64,000 nt of DNA, from the NCBI GenBank assembly GCA_027306915.1, contig DAHUYW010000003.1, positions 109,655 through 173,654 of the forward strand, written 5' to 3'. The stretch comes from Spirochaetales bacterium (lineage in GTDB: Bacteria > Spirochaetota > Spirochaetia > DAHUYW01). The position numbers and the translations under genes are program-made. The notes beneath the pieces were generated by a model. The model did not search any database. It was not told where the DNA came from and saw only the letters and a list, made by a program, of their open reading frames with translations. Below, in pieces: positions 51,727 to 60,188 of the stretch (positions within the stretch are counted from its first letter, which is position 1; each line of letters starts with the position of its first letter).

Positions 51727-52893
51727 ATGACCTCCAGTATTGCGGAGCGGGTGTGGTATCCGCGCCGCCTTACCCCTGCGCCGGGGAGTTTCTTTCTTTT
51801 CGGTCCCCGCGGAACCGGGAAAACCGCTTGGCTTCGTGCTACCTACCCGGACCCCCTTTGGCTGGATCTCCTCGATCCTGCCAGGTCTCGGGAGCTCTCC
51901 GCTTCGCCCGAACGTCTTCTCGACCTCGCCCGGGGCGTGGCACCCAACAGCGTGATCGTCATCGACGAGATTCAGCGAGTTCCCGAGCTCCTTCCTGCCG
52001 TTCACCTTCTCATGGATGAGCGGCCGAGCTTGCGATTCGTGCTAACAGGCTCGAGCGCGCGAAAGCTCAAGCGCTCGGGAGTGGACCTTCTGGCAGGTCG
52101 GGCGGTCAAGAAGGAGATCTTCCCCTTCATAGCCGAAGAGCTGGGGAGCGACTTCAGGCTCGATAGCGCTTTGCGCTACGGAACGATCCCGCTTGTCCTA
52201 ACGGCAAGCGATCCGGGGCAGGTCTTGGCCTCCTATGTTGCGCTCTATGTTCGCGAGGAGGTCCAGGCCGAGGCCCTGGTGCGCAACATTCCTGCCTTTC
52301 ACCGGTTCCTCGAGGCGGTCAGCCTGTCGCATGGCTCGGTGCTGAACATGAGCGGGGTGAGTCGAGAGGCACAGATCGAACGTAAGGTTGTCGAAAACTA
52401 TCTCACGATCTTGGAAGACCTCCTGCTCGCTTTCCGCGTCCCCGTCTTCTCGAGACGTGCGCGGCGGTCGGTTGTCGCCCATCCCAAGTTCTATTTCGTC
52501 GACCCAGGGGTTTTCGCTTCGCTGCGCCCTCACGGGCCGCTCGACGCCGAAGGTGAGCGCCTCGGGTCAGCCCTCGAAGGCTTGGTTGCCACCCACCTCC
52601 GCGCCTGGATCGCCTACTCCGCCTCCGACGCGCAGATCTCGTATTGGCGGACGCCTGCCGGCCTCGAGGTCGACTTCATCGTCTACGGCTCGCGAGGACT
52701 GCGGGCAATCGAAGTCAAGAGTGGCGAGCGCGTTCATCCGTCCGACGTGGCCGGCCTCCGCGCTTTTCGAGATGACTATCCTGAAGCGGATTGCCTGCTC
52801 CTCTATCGCGGCAGGGACAGGTTTGATTTTCGCGGCATCCCCTGCCTCCCGATCGAGGGCTTCCTCCGCGATTCGGTCCACGGCGGGGTGTGA
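51727..52893 (+). CDS. AAA-family ATPase with DUF4143 domain
   Basis: The 388-residue protein has the Walker A loop 'GPRGTGKTAWLRA' near residue 26 and Walker B 'VIVIDEIQRVPELL', followed by sensor region 'LRFVLTGSSARKLKRSG', the standard AAA_14 domain. The C-terminal DUF4143 domain ends with a nuclease-like fold: 'GLEVDFIVYGSRGLRAIEVK' contains the D-x(n)-E-x-K pattern of PD-(D/E)XK enzymes. Such proteins are widespread, often mobile, and of unclear role; some are suspected toxin-antitoxin or defence components. A degraded relative lies at 57551. An upstream TTGACT (51692) and GAAAAT (51715) may form a promoter with an almost leaderless start. Confidence 0.88.
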   Translation: MTSSIAERVWYPRRLTPAPGSFFLFGPRGTGKTAWLRATYPDPLWLDLLDPARSRELSASPERLLDLARGVAPNSVIVIDEIQRVPELLPAVHLLMDERPSLRFVLTGSSARKLKRSGVDLLAGRAVKKEIFPFIAEELGSDFRLDSALRYGTIPLVLTASDPGQVLASYVALYVREEVQAEALVRNIPAFHRFLEAVSLSHGSVLNMSGVSREAQIERKVVENYLTILEDLLLAFRVPVFSRRARRSVVAHPKFYFVDPGVFASLRPHGPLDAEGERLGSALEGLVATHLRAWIAYSASDAQISYWRTPAGLEVDFIVYGSRGLRAIEVKSGERVHPSDVAGLRAFRDDYPEADCLLLYRGRDRFDFRGIPCLPIEGFLRDSVHGGV

Positions 52894-52901
52894 GGGCAAA
52901 A

Positions 52902-52930
52902 AAGAGCCCGCGCCGAAAGCGCGGGCTCTT
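52902..52930. terminator. Bidirectional intrinsic terminator
   Basis: A perfect 12-bp stem, AAGAGCCCGCGC (52902-52913) and GCGCGGGCTCTT (52919-52930), with a CGAAA loop. A-rich bases lie on the left and a T-rich run (ATTTTT) on the right, so it can end transcription of the ATPase gene and, on the minus strand, of the sugar ABC operon. Confidence 0.88.
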
Positions 52931-53010
52931 GATTTTTCGTGCGCTCTCCTGCCTTCGAGGGCAGGTGCGGCGCGAGGCTGCGGCTGCGCCGCAGGCCTTA
53001 GAAAAGCCGT

Positions 53011-54012
53011 CTACTCTCCGAGCACGAAGTTGTTGAGCTTCGCAGCATTGTCGTTGGTGATGAGGATGCAGTTCACGGTCTGCTTCTCGGGCTGGCCGGT
53101 CGAGCCGGTCTTGAGGTACTGATCCGCCTCGTCGACGGCCATCTTCGAGAGGTTGACGATCGGCTGGAGCACCGTCGCCTTCATTTGCCCCTTCATGATC
53201 GAGGTCGCGGCATCCGGGCTGCCGTCGAATCCGCTGACGATGATGTCCGGGCGATTCGCCGCGAGGAGCGCGGCCTCGGCGCCGACGGCCATGGTGTCGT
53301 TCCCGCTGATGACGCCCTTGATGTCGGGATGCGCCTGGAGAATGGTCTGCATGACGTTATAGGCCTGGTTCTGGTCCCAGTTCGCGGTCTGCTGAGCGAC
53401 CATCTTCAAGCCCGGGAACTTGTCGAGGATGCTGTGGTAGCCGTCCGAGCGGACGTGCGCGTTGGTGTCGGAGTCCTTGCCGGTGAGCTCGACGTAGTTG
53501 CCGCTCTGGCCCATGAGCTGGGCGAAGTTGGTGGCGCCGAGGGTCGCTCCCTGGAAGTTGTTCGATACGATCTGGGCGATCGCGATCCCCTTCGCGTTGA
53601 TCTCGCGGTCGACGCAGAAGGTCGGGATCCCGGCGGCCTTCGCCTTCTGGATCGGAGCGATGGAGGCGTCCGCGCCCGCGTTATCGAGGATGATCGCCGC
53701 GGCGTGCTTGGCGATTGCGGTGTCAAAGAGGGTGTTCTGGGTGTCCACGTTGTCGTTGTGGCTCACGACCCAGGTGTCATAGCCGAGCTTCTCGGACTCG
53801 GCCTTCGCGCTCTGCGCCATCGTCACGAAGAAGGGGTTGTCGAGCGAGGCGGTTATGATCGCCACCAGCTTCTTGCCGGGCGCAGCAGCCGCGGCTCCGC
53901 CGCCCGCTGGGGCAGCCGACTCTTTCGAGCCGCCTGCGAAAACGTTCGTCGAGAACAGGAACATGATCGATGCCGCAATAAGCATCGCAAGCGTTACCTT
54001 TCGACTCTTCAT
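53011..54012 (-). CDS. Sugar ABC transporter substrate-binding protein (RbsB-like)
   Basis: The 333-residue periplasmic protein has a signal peptide (TLAMLIAASIMFLFSTNVFA) and a Gly/Ala-rich linker, then the type I binding fold: 'KLVAIITASLDNPFFVTMAQ', 'AAIILDNAGADASIAPIQKA', 'FCVDREINAKGIAIAQIVSN', 'GVISGNDTMAVGAEAAL' and 'IIVSGFDGSPDAATSI'. These match the ribose/galactose/autoinducer-2 group. It is the last gene of the operon, before the shared terminator. The exact sugar is not readable from sequence; ribose-like pentose or polyol is likely. Confidence 0.92.
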   Translation of the reverse strand: MKSRKVTLAMLIAASIMFLFSTNVFAGGSKESAAPAGGGAAAAAPGKKLVAIITASLDNPFFVTMAQSAKAESEKLGYDTWVVSHNDNVDTQNTLFDTAIAKHAAAIILDNAGADASIAPIQKAKAAGIPTFCVDREINAKGIAIAQIVSNNFQGATLGATNFAQLMGQSGNYVELTGKDSDTNAHVRSDGYHSILDKFPGLKMVAQQTANWDQNQAYNVMQTILQAHPDIKGVISGNDTMAVGAEAALLAANRPDIIVSGFDGSPDAATSIMKGQMKATVLQPIVNLSKMAVDEADQYLKTGSTGQPEKQTVNCILITNDNAAKLNNFVLGE

Positions 54013-54116
54013 AAGATGCTCTCCTTTTGACTAGACTTTGGCGTGAAGCTCACGCCTGCTTTTCGGAATCACGCGGCCTCTTTTCGGGCCCGCGCTCAAG
54101 CTCTACCTCGCCTCCA

Positions 54117-55175
54117 TCACCCCCTTCTCTCCTCCTGGATCGCGGCGACCTGAGAGATGCTCGCCTGAAGCTGATCGATTGCCACCGCGACGATTATCAC
54201 CAATCCCTTGATCACCATCTGCCAAAAATCCGAGACGCCCACCATGATGAGCCCGTCGGCAAGGATGCCGATCACGAAGGCCCCGATGATCGTTCCGCCG
54301 ATCGTCCCGCGCCCCCCCATGAGGGAGGTGCCTCCGAGGACCGCGGCGGCTATCGCGTTCAGCTCGTAGCGTTCCCCCGATGCGGGGTGGGCCGCGACGA
54401 GCTGCGAGGTAACCACGATGCCGCTCACCGCCGCGAGCACGCCCGAGATGACGTAGACCCGGAAGCGTATCGCGTTCACGCGCACCCCCGAGAGCCCCGC
54501 CGCCCGCTCGTTCCCCCCAACGGCGTAGACGTGGCGCCCGAAGGGGGTGCGATTCGCGACGAAGGCCGCAAGCAGCGCGACCACCACGAGGATCCAGATC
54601 GGAACGGGAACGGCGAGGATGTTCCCCTCCCCGATGAAAGGGAAGCCGGTGTTGCCGAGGCCCGGCTGGCCGTTCAGGAAGGGAAAGGTCGACCCGTTGT
54701 TCGAAAGGAGCGCGAAACCGCGCGCGACGTAGAGCATGCCGAGCGTCGCGATGAAGGGGGCAACCTTCATGCGCGTGATGATGAAGCCGTTCACCGCCCC
54801 GATCAGCCCGCCGACGACGAGGGCGATCACCAGGATGAACCAGGTGTGCAGGTAGATCACGACGCCGAAGATCTTTAGGGGGATGCCCACGTCGATGAGG
54901 GCTCCGATGACCATGCCGGTGAGCCCGAGGATCGACCCTACCGAGAGATCGATGCCCCCCGATACGATGACGAAGGTCATCCCGATCGCCATGAAGGCAT
55001 TGACGGCGACGTGCCGCGTCATGATCAGGATGTTCTCGATCGTAAAGAAGTGTCGGGAGAGCGCGGCGAAGATGATGATGATGACGAGGAGCGCGATGAT
55101 CGTGCGAAAGCGCATCAGGAAAAGCTTGAAATTGAAGGGCCTGCGTAAGCGCGCCTTTACCAGCGTATCTGCCAT
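54117..55175 (-). CDS. Sugar ABC transporter permease (RbsC-like)
   Basis: The 352-residue inner-membrane protein has about nine or ten helices and the RbsC/XylH signatures 'MAIGMTFVIVSGGIDLSVGS', 'GLIGAVNGFIITRMKVAPFI', 'TLGMLYVARGFALL' and 'AIAAAVLGGTSLMGGRGTIG', all typical of CUT2 sugar importers. It should form the homodimeric channel for the ATPase encoded next to it. A gap of about 104 bp separates it from the binding-protein gene and 5 bp from the ATPase gene. Confidence 0.94.
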   Translation of the reverse strand: MADTLVKARLRRPFNFKLFLMRFRTIIALLVIIIIFAALSRHFFTIENILIMTRHVAVNAFMAIGMTFVIVSGGIDLSVGSILGLTGMVIGALIDVGIPLKIFGVVIYLHTWFILVIALVVGGLIGAVNGFIITRMKVAPFIATLGMLYVARGFALLSNNGSTFPFLNGQPGLGNTGFPFIGEGNILAVPVPIWILVVVALLAAFVANRTPFGRHVYAVGGNERAAGLSGVRVNAIRFRVYVISGVLAAVSGIVVTSQLVAAHPASGERYELNAIAAAVLGGTSLMGGRGTIGGTIIGAFVIGILADGLIMVGVSDFWQMVIKGLVIIVAVAIDQLQASISQVAAIQEERRG

Positions 55176-55180
55176 GATTC

Positions 55181-56731
55181 CTACCTTGCTCTTTCCTCGC
55201 CGGCCCCGACCGGCGCGCGGTCCTTCGCCGACGCGGCGACGAGATCCGCTTCACTGTAGGCGCCGCGCTTGAACTCTCCGGTGAGCCTTCCGCGCGCCAT
55301 CACCAGGACACGGTCCGAGAGGGCCATGATCTCCTTCAGCTCGGAGGAGGCGAAGAGAATCCCGATCCCCTCCTTCGCCAGGTCGTTCATGATGCCGAAG
55401 ATCTCGGACTTCGCGTTCACGTCGATCCCGCGGGTCGGCTCGTCCATGAGAAGCACCCGCGGCTTCGTGAGCAGGGCCTTCGCGACGACCACTTTCTGCT
55501 GGTTTCCTCCCGAGAGGGCGGTTACCTGCTGCTCCGCCGAGGAGACGCGGATCGAGAGGCTGCGGATCATCGCGAGGACATCCTCGAGGCCTGCCTTCGC
55601 CGGAAGCACGCCCATTCGAGCGTATCCCCGGATGCTCGCAAGGGTGATGTTGTGCGCCACCGTGAGCGACTGGACGATGCCTGCCGCCTGCCGGTCCTCA
55701 GGGATGAGCACGAGCCCGCGGGCGATCCGCTCGTCGGTCGAGTGATCGTCTGTGATCGACCTGCCCTCAACCTCGATCTCACCCGAAGCCTCGGGATGAA
55801 GCCCGATGAGACACTCGAGGAGCTCCGAGCGCCCCGCCCCCATGAGCCCGTAGAGCCCGACGATCTCGCCTGAGTGGACCAGGAAGTCCACCCCCTCCAC
55901 GTAGTAGCCGCTTTCCGGGCGCGGGTAGGTGAGCCCGCGAACCTTCAAGACCTCCCGCTTCACAGCGTGCTCCGCCCGCGGGATGAAGGCGGAAAGGGTG
56001 CGCCCCACCATCTTCTCGATGATCCAGCCTAAGTCGACCGCGCTGACGCTTGCGGTCGCCTGCACCTTTCCGTCGCGCAGGACCGTGATGTAGTCCCCGA
56101 TCTGGAGCACTTCCTCGAGGCGGTGGGAGATGTAGACGATCGCCACCCCGCGGCTCGAAAGCTCCCGGATCATGCGGAAGAGGATCGCCACCTCGGCGGA
56201 GGTGAGCGCGGAGGTCGGCTCGTCCATGATGAGGACTTTCACGTTCGAAAGCAGCGCCTTCGCGATTGCCACGATCTGCTGGGCGCTCACCCCGAGCTCG
56301 CCGACGATCGTATCGGGATCGATCCGTTGCTCAAGACGGCCAAGGAGCTCGCGCGCCGTCTCCTTCTGCTTCTTGAAGTTGATCACCTGCCGCGGCGCTA
56401 TCTCCCGGGTGAGGAAGATGTTGTCGGCCACGCTCATGTTCGGACAGAGATCGATCTCCTGGTAGATGATCCCGATCCCGTGCCCCTGAGCCTCGATCGG
56501 GTTGTGGAAGTGAACCTCCCCGCCGTCCATGCGAAGGACACCCTCGGTAGGCTGCTCCGCCCCGGCGAGGATCTTCATGAGCGTCGACTTCCCTGCTCCG
56601 TTTTCGCCCACGAGGATGTTCACCTTGCCCGCGTAGACGTCGAAGTCCACCGTGTCGAGCGCGATCGTGCCGGGAAAGACCTTCGTGACGCCCTCGGCCC
56701 GCAGGACCACGCCGTCGCTTACGTCAGCCAT
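55181..56731 (-). CDS. Sugar ABC transporter ATP-binding protein, two-domain CUT2 type (RbsA-like)
   Basis: The 516-residue protein has two fused nucleotide-binding domains. The first carries Walker A 'GENGAGKSTLMKIL', a degenerate signature 'LGVSAQQIVAIAKALL' and Walker B 'VLIMDEPTSAL'. The second has a degenerate Walker A 'GLMGAGRSELLECL', a canonical signature 'LSGGNQQKVVVAKALL' and 'VLLMDEPTRGIDV'. This asymmetry is normal for RbsA, MglA and XylG. ATG 56731 is two bases after the DUF2291 stop. A longer open frame upstream overlaps DUF2291 and is not coding. Confidence 0.95.
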   Translation of the reverse strand: MADVSDGVVLRAEGVTKVFPGTIALDTVDFDVYAGKVNILVGENGAGKSTLMKILAGAEQPTEGVLRMDGGEVHFHNPIEAQGHGIGIIYQEIDLCPNMSVADNIFLTREIAPRQVINFKKQKETARELLGRLEQRIDPDTIVGELGVSAQQIVAIAKALLSNVKVLIMDEPTSALTSAEVAILFRMIRELSSRGVAIVYISHRLEEVLQIGDYITVLRDGKVQATASVSAVDLGWIIEKMVGRTLSAFIPRAEHAVKREVLKVRGLTYPRPESGYYVEGVDFLVHSGEIVGLYGLMGAGRSELLECLIGLHPEASGEIEVEGRSITDDHSTDERIARGLVLIPEDRQAAGIVQSLTVAHNITLASIRGYARMGVLPAKAGLEDVLAMIRSLSIRVSSAEQQVTALSGGNQQKVVVAKALLTKPRVLLMDEPTRGIDVNAKSEIFGIMNDLAKEGIGILFASSELKEIMALSDRVLVMARGRLTGEFKRGAYSEADLVAASAKDRAPVGAGEERAR

Positions 56732-56733
56732 GC

Positions 56734-57414
56734 TCACTCCATCCGCACAATGACCGGGGTGACCTCGAGGTTCCGGGCATTGGAGCCGTCGTAGGTGAAG
56801 GCCCCGTCGATCGAGACTCTCTTGCCCTGAATCGTGTTCAGGTCGATCTTGGAGACCACGTTCTTCATGACCCGATCGTTGAGCTCGTCCGACACTCCGC
56901 CGTACTGCATCTGGTTGGTGAACTGCTCGAAGGTGATGAAACCGACCGCATCGCGGAGCGCCGTCCCGAGGATGATCGGCCCGATCAGCACCTTGACCGG
57001 GAGGGTTCCGCCCTGGAAGGGGACGCCCACCGTGAGGGATCCGGTCTCCGATTTCGCGTCGACGGCGGTGACCGTTCCGGCAAACCGGATAAGGAAGTTG
57101 TAGGCTCCTCCCACGTCGTTGCCGTAGGCCTTGCAGGCCTGGCCCGGATCCTTCGCAAGGGCCGAGACCAGGGTGTCGATGTCGAGGCTCTTCTGCTCGA
57201 CCGTCGGAAGGACGCGGGACTCCCAGATGCCGTCGACGTATTTCACCCTGTCGAAGGCCTGGCCGCCGCCCATGACCGCCGCGAGCGACTTCGCCTCGGC
57301 CGTGGGCTTCACCGTCGCGAGAAGCCCCGTGAACCAGAAGATGACGAGAAGCGCGACGATACCGACCCATACCGCGGCGCGCACCACCGTGCGCCTGCTG
57401 GCCGTGACTCTCAT
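56734..57414 (-). CDS. DUF2291 membrane-anchored protein of the sugar ABC operon
   Basis: The 226-residue protein has one N-terminal membrane helix (AAVWVGIVALLVIFWFTGLL) and a periplasmic domain. The segments 'AFDRVKYVDGIWESRVLPTV', 'GAYNFLIRFAGTVTAVD', 'IGPIILGTALRDAVGFITFE' and 'FTNQMQYGGVSDELNDRVM' belong to DUF2291, a family almost always found beside CUT2 sugar ABC genes. Its role is unknown; it may be a lipoprotein-like accessory that helps the binding protein or the ligand. It is the first gene after the operator and promoter. Confidence 0.88.
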   Translation of the reverse strand: MRVTASRRTVVRAAVWVGIVALLVIFWFTGLLATVKPTAEAKSLAAVMGGGQAFDRVKYVDGIWESRVLPTVEQKSLDIDTLVSALAKDPGQACKAYGNDVGGAYNFLIRFAGTVTAVDAKSETGSLTVGVPFQGGTLPVKVLIGPIILGTALRDAVGFITFEQFTNQMQYGGVSDELNDRVMKNVVSKIDLNTIQGKRVSIDGAFTYDGSNARNLEVTPVIVRME

Positions 57415-57516
57415 GTCGTCGTGTCCCCCTTTTTGCGCCGTACCCGACGGCGGCGCCGGCCGTCCGCTCCCACCACCTCAGGCTCGCGACTCCGCCAACC
57501 CTGCTGACTGAGGCGC

Positions 57517-57542
57517 CGAAAACGTTACCGGTAACGTTTTCG
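57517..57542. promoter_or_regulatory. Perfect 26-bp LacI-type operator before the sugar ABC operon
   Basis: CGAAAACGTTACC followed by GGTAACGTTTTCG is a perfect inverted repeat around the CCGG centre, with the CG pair in the middle typical of LacI/GalR sites. It begins 7 bases downstream of the TATAAT box, so it covers the transcription start. It matches the operator before the LacI-family gene at 37699. Confidence 0.92.
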
Positions 57543-57549
57543 AATTGAT

Positions 57550-57578
57550 ATTATACGGCGGGTTTGCCCATTTCGCAA
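57550..57578 (-). promoter_or_regulatory. Promoter of the sugar ABC operon
   Basis: On the minus strand TTGCGA (57573-57578), a 17-bp spacer and a perfect TATAAT (57550-57555). The operator lies directly downstream. The DUF2291 start is about 140 bases away, leaving a long leader in which I see no further structure. The promoter overlaps the 3' end of the DUF4143 remnant. Confidence 0.72.
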
Positions 57579-57793
57579 GGAGATAATTCTCCTCCCGAGC
57601 GAGTCGGAACCGCGGCGTCCGACGCCACCTGCTCGAAGTTGATCTGCTCTCCCGCGCCCGCTCCAGCCACGGCGAGGAATCTCGAAAACGCCTGGATTCC
57701 GCGAACACGCGCCTCGGCCTGCACCTCCATCTGCAAGTACGGTCCCGTGTAGGCGCGCAGGTCTTCATAGCTGAGACCAATGGGTGCAGGCAT
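57551..57793 (-). pseudogene. Fragment of a DUF4143 ATPase gene
   Basis: About 80 codons in frame read 'LSYEDLRAYTGPYLQMEVQA' and then 'EARVRGIQAFSRFLAVAG', which align with 'LASYVALYVREEVQAEALVR' and 'NIPAFHRFLEAVSLSHG' of the intact ATPase at 51727 (its residues about 168-205). The ATPase domain upstream and the nuclease-like domain downstream are missing, and after 'DAAVPTRS' the frame leaves the homology. It is a relic of a second copy, not a working gene. Confidence 0.75.
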
Positions 57794-57954
57794 CGAATCC
57801 GAGCGCGTCCTCCGAGCTCTTGAAGTGCACGCCCACATGATAGCGTAGGAGGTGTGATTTGGCAGCAGCGGTGCGGAATTGCCAGATATTTCCGCATCAG
57901 AGTCGCGGTTCTTCGCTCGTCCGACCGCGATTGCCACGAAGCGCTGCTGCGCGC

Positions 57955-58594
<640 letters not shown>

Positions 58595-58742
58595 GGCGAT
58601 CGCCTGTGGGCGGCTCTCGACGGTCCGCTGCGGGGGACATCCATCTTCCGCACCTATCGACCCGCAGGTGAGCGCCCGACTCGCCCCGCCCGTCCGGGCC
58701 TCAGCGCTCGGTCGAGGATATTTCGGCCTTCGCGACCCGAGG

Positions 58743-59321
58743 TTAGCGCGTGCTCGAGAAGAGGCTCTCGTAGAGCATTCGGAGCTCCGAATCGTGAGCG
58801 GCAACCTCGTCCATGAGCCGGGGACTCACCGTGCGCGAGGCCTGCTCGTACTCGCGGATTCGCTGCTCGATGAGTGCAAGCTGGGCGATCTTCTTCGTGA
58901 TAGCCTGCCCCTCAGTCGCCGGAACCCCCGGCTTCGCCGCGCTCGCGGCGAGCTCTTTCGTCGATCGGTCGAGCTCGCCGAGGTAGTCCTGCGGGGTCTT
59001 GTTCCCCAGGGCTCCCTTGAAGGTGTAGCAGCTGTAGGCCAGGGTGAAGGCGCGGAAGTCCGCGAAATAGCGCTCGGGGGAGGGGTAGTAGCGCTTGAGG
59101 CTCTCCAGGAACCGGGGGTTCTTGGAGAGCTCCGAGCGCAGGAGGGCATAGCCGCTTTCCCCAAAGAAGCCGAGCTCTCCGGCTTTCTCGGCGAGGGGAG
59201 GATAGTAGGGAGCGACCGCCTCCAGGGCGCTCATGTACCGGTCGATGTTCTCCGTCCGCTGGCAGGAGAAGAGCGCCGCTGCCGCGCCCAGGACGATGGT
59301 CGCAAGGAAGGCCGTCTTCAT
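58743..59321 (-). CDS. Hypothetical lipoprotein
   Basis: The 192-residue product has a lipoprotein signal peptide with lipobox 'AALFSC' (Cys20). The mature protein is helical, with 'NIDRYMSALEAVAPYYPPL' and 'ALIEQRIREYEQASRTVSP', and no family is recognised. Relaxed lipoboxes with Ser before Cys recur in this window and fit a spirochaete. A 183-bp gap to the antitoxin gene contains nothing beyond the toxin-antitoxin promoter. The function is unknown. Confidence 0.65.
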   Translation of the reverse strand: MKTAFLATIVLGAAAALFSCQRTENIDRYMSALEAVAPYYPPLAEKAGELGFFGESGYALLRSELSKNPRFLESLKRYYPSPERYFADFRAFTLAYSCYTFKGALGNKTPQDYLGELDRSTKELAASAAKPGVPATEGQAITKKIAQLALIEQRIREYEQASRTVSPRLMDEVAAHDSELRMLYESLFSSTR

Positions 59322-59387
59322 CCGCGTGCTCCTCCAAGATGCGCAAATGGGCCGGAGCGGCCGTGAGCCCCGGCCCCGAATCGAAGG

Positions 59388-59747
59388 CTATTTTTCCGGA
59401 GATATCGCGACGCTGACCGTCCGCGACTGGATGCTGAATCCGCCGAGAAGCACCGAGATCAGGAAATCGACCGGGCTCAATTCAGTCTTCACGTAAACCT
59501 TGCTATTGTCCGGAACTGACTGAAGCAATCGATCGGTCGTGTTGTCGGTGATGGGAACCAGACCCCAGAGAACGTACCACACCCGCTCGGATTTGCTGAA
59601 ATCCGCGGTGGAGGTGGCGTTTGCAAGCTGTATGTTCTTTCCGGGTGGGGCCTTGATGAGTATGGTCGTGCAGCTCATCACGCTGACGACTACCAGAAGG
59701 CTCACGAGAACCGTGAGATACCTCTTGAGCGGGGGCGTGCTTGCCAT
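59388..59747 (-). CDS. Small hypothetical lipoprotein
   Basis: The 119-residue product starts at ATG 59747, preceded by GGGAGGA. The signal peptide 'KRYLTVLVSLLVVVSVMSC' ends in a lipobox (VMSC). The mature part includes 'SERVWYVLWGLVPITDNTTD', with 'WGLVP' like that in small Bor-type lipoproteins, but this is too short for assignment. It lies 66 bp upstream of the other lipoprotein gene on the same strand, so both may be in one transcript. Confidence 0.65.
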   Translation of the reverse strand: MASTPPLKRYLTVLVSLLVVVSVMSCTTILIKAPPGKNIQLANATSTADFSKSERVWYVLWGLVPITDNTTDRLLQSVPDNSKVYVKTELSPVDFLISVLLGGFSIQSRTVSVAISPEK

Positions 59748-59845
59748 CGAATTCCTCCCTTCGTTGCGTGCTGCTCGATCCCACGGCCAGGATCTCGCTC
59801 TTGGGCAATTGTAGGCGAACTCGCGGCCAAAGTCCAACGGCCGGC

Positions 59846-60170
59846 TTAGGAGAGTTTCCGCCTGTCGTAGCGAAGCTCGAACTCGTAGCTGCGGACGAGC
59901 ACCGCGTGGACCGGAAGCTTCGAATGGGCCGCCACTCGCTCGACCAGCGCGGCAAAGCGATCGGCGTCACGCTTTCCCGGGTGGGCCTTCGCTTCGGCAA
60001 CGATCAGCTCCCGGTTCCCCTCCGTCGTCGTTCCTTCGGCATAGAGGTTTATCTCATCGAATCGACCGTCCGGATATTCCAGGTTCCTGCGATTGAAAAA
60101 CGGCCGGACTGGTTGGGGCGCGAAGTCCGTCGCGGGCCCCGCGTCGACAACGTTGCCCTCAAGCGCACGA
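59846..60170 (-). pseudogene. C-terminal remnant of a second PD-(D/E)XK-like gene
   Basis: In the minus-strand frame ending at the TAA 59848-59846, translation gives 'RRNLEYPDGRFDEINLYAEG' and then 'ELIVAEAKAHPGKRDADRF', without a start codon. This aligns with 'RRNIEYGDGRFDEVNIYAEG' and 'VVLIGEAKAQPGKSDLSRF' of the intact gene at 61298. About 100 C-terminal residues remain, with the E-A-K motif. The coiled-coil N-terminus is missing and homology fades near 60170, close to the epimerase stop. Confidence 0.75.
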
Positions 60171-60188
60171 TTGCGCGGGGCGAAAGCC

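Noticed and set aside
55181..57370. A much longer form of the sugar ABC ATPase.
   Set aside because: The extra part runs through the DUF2291 gene in a different frame and has no match to transporters.
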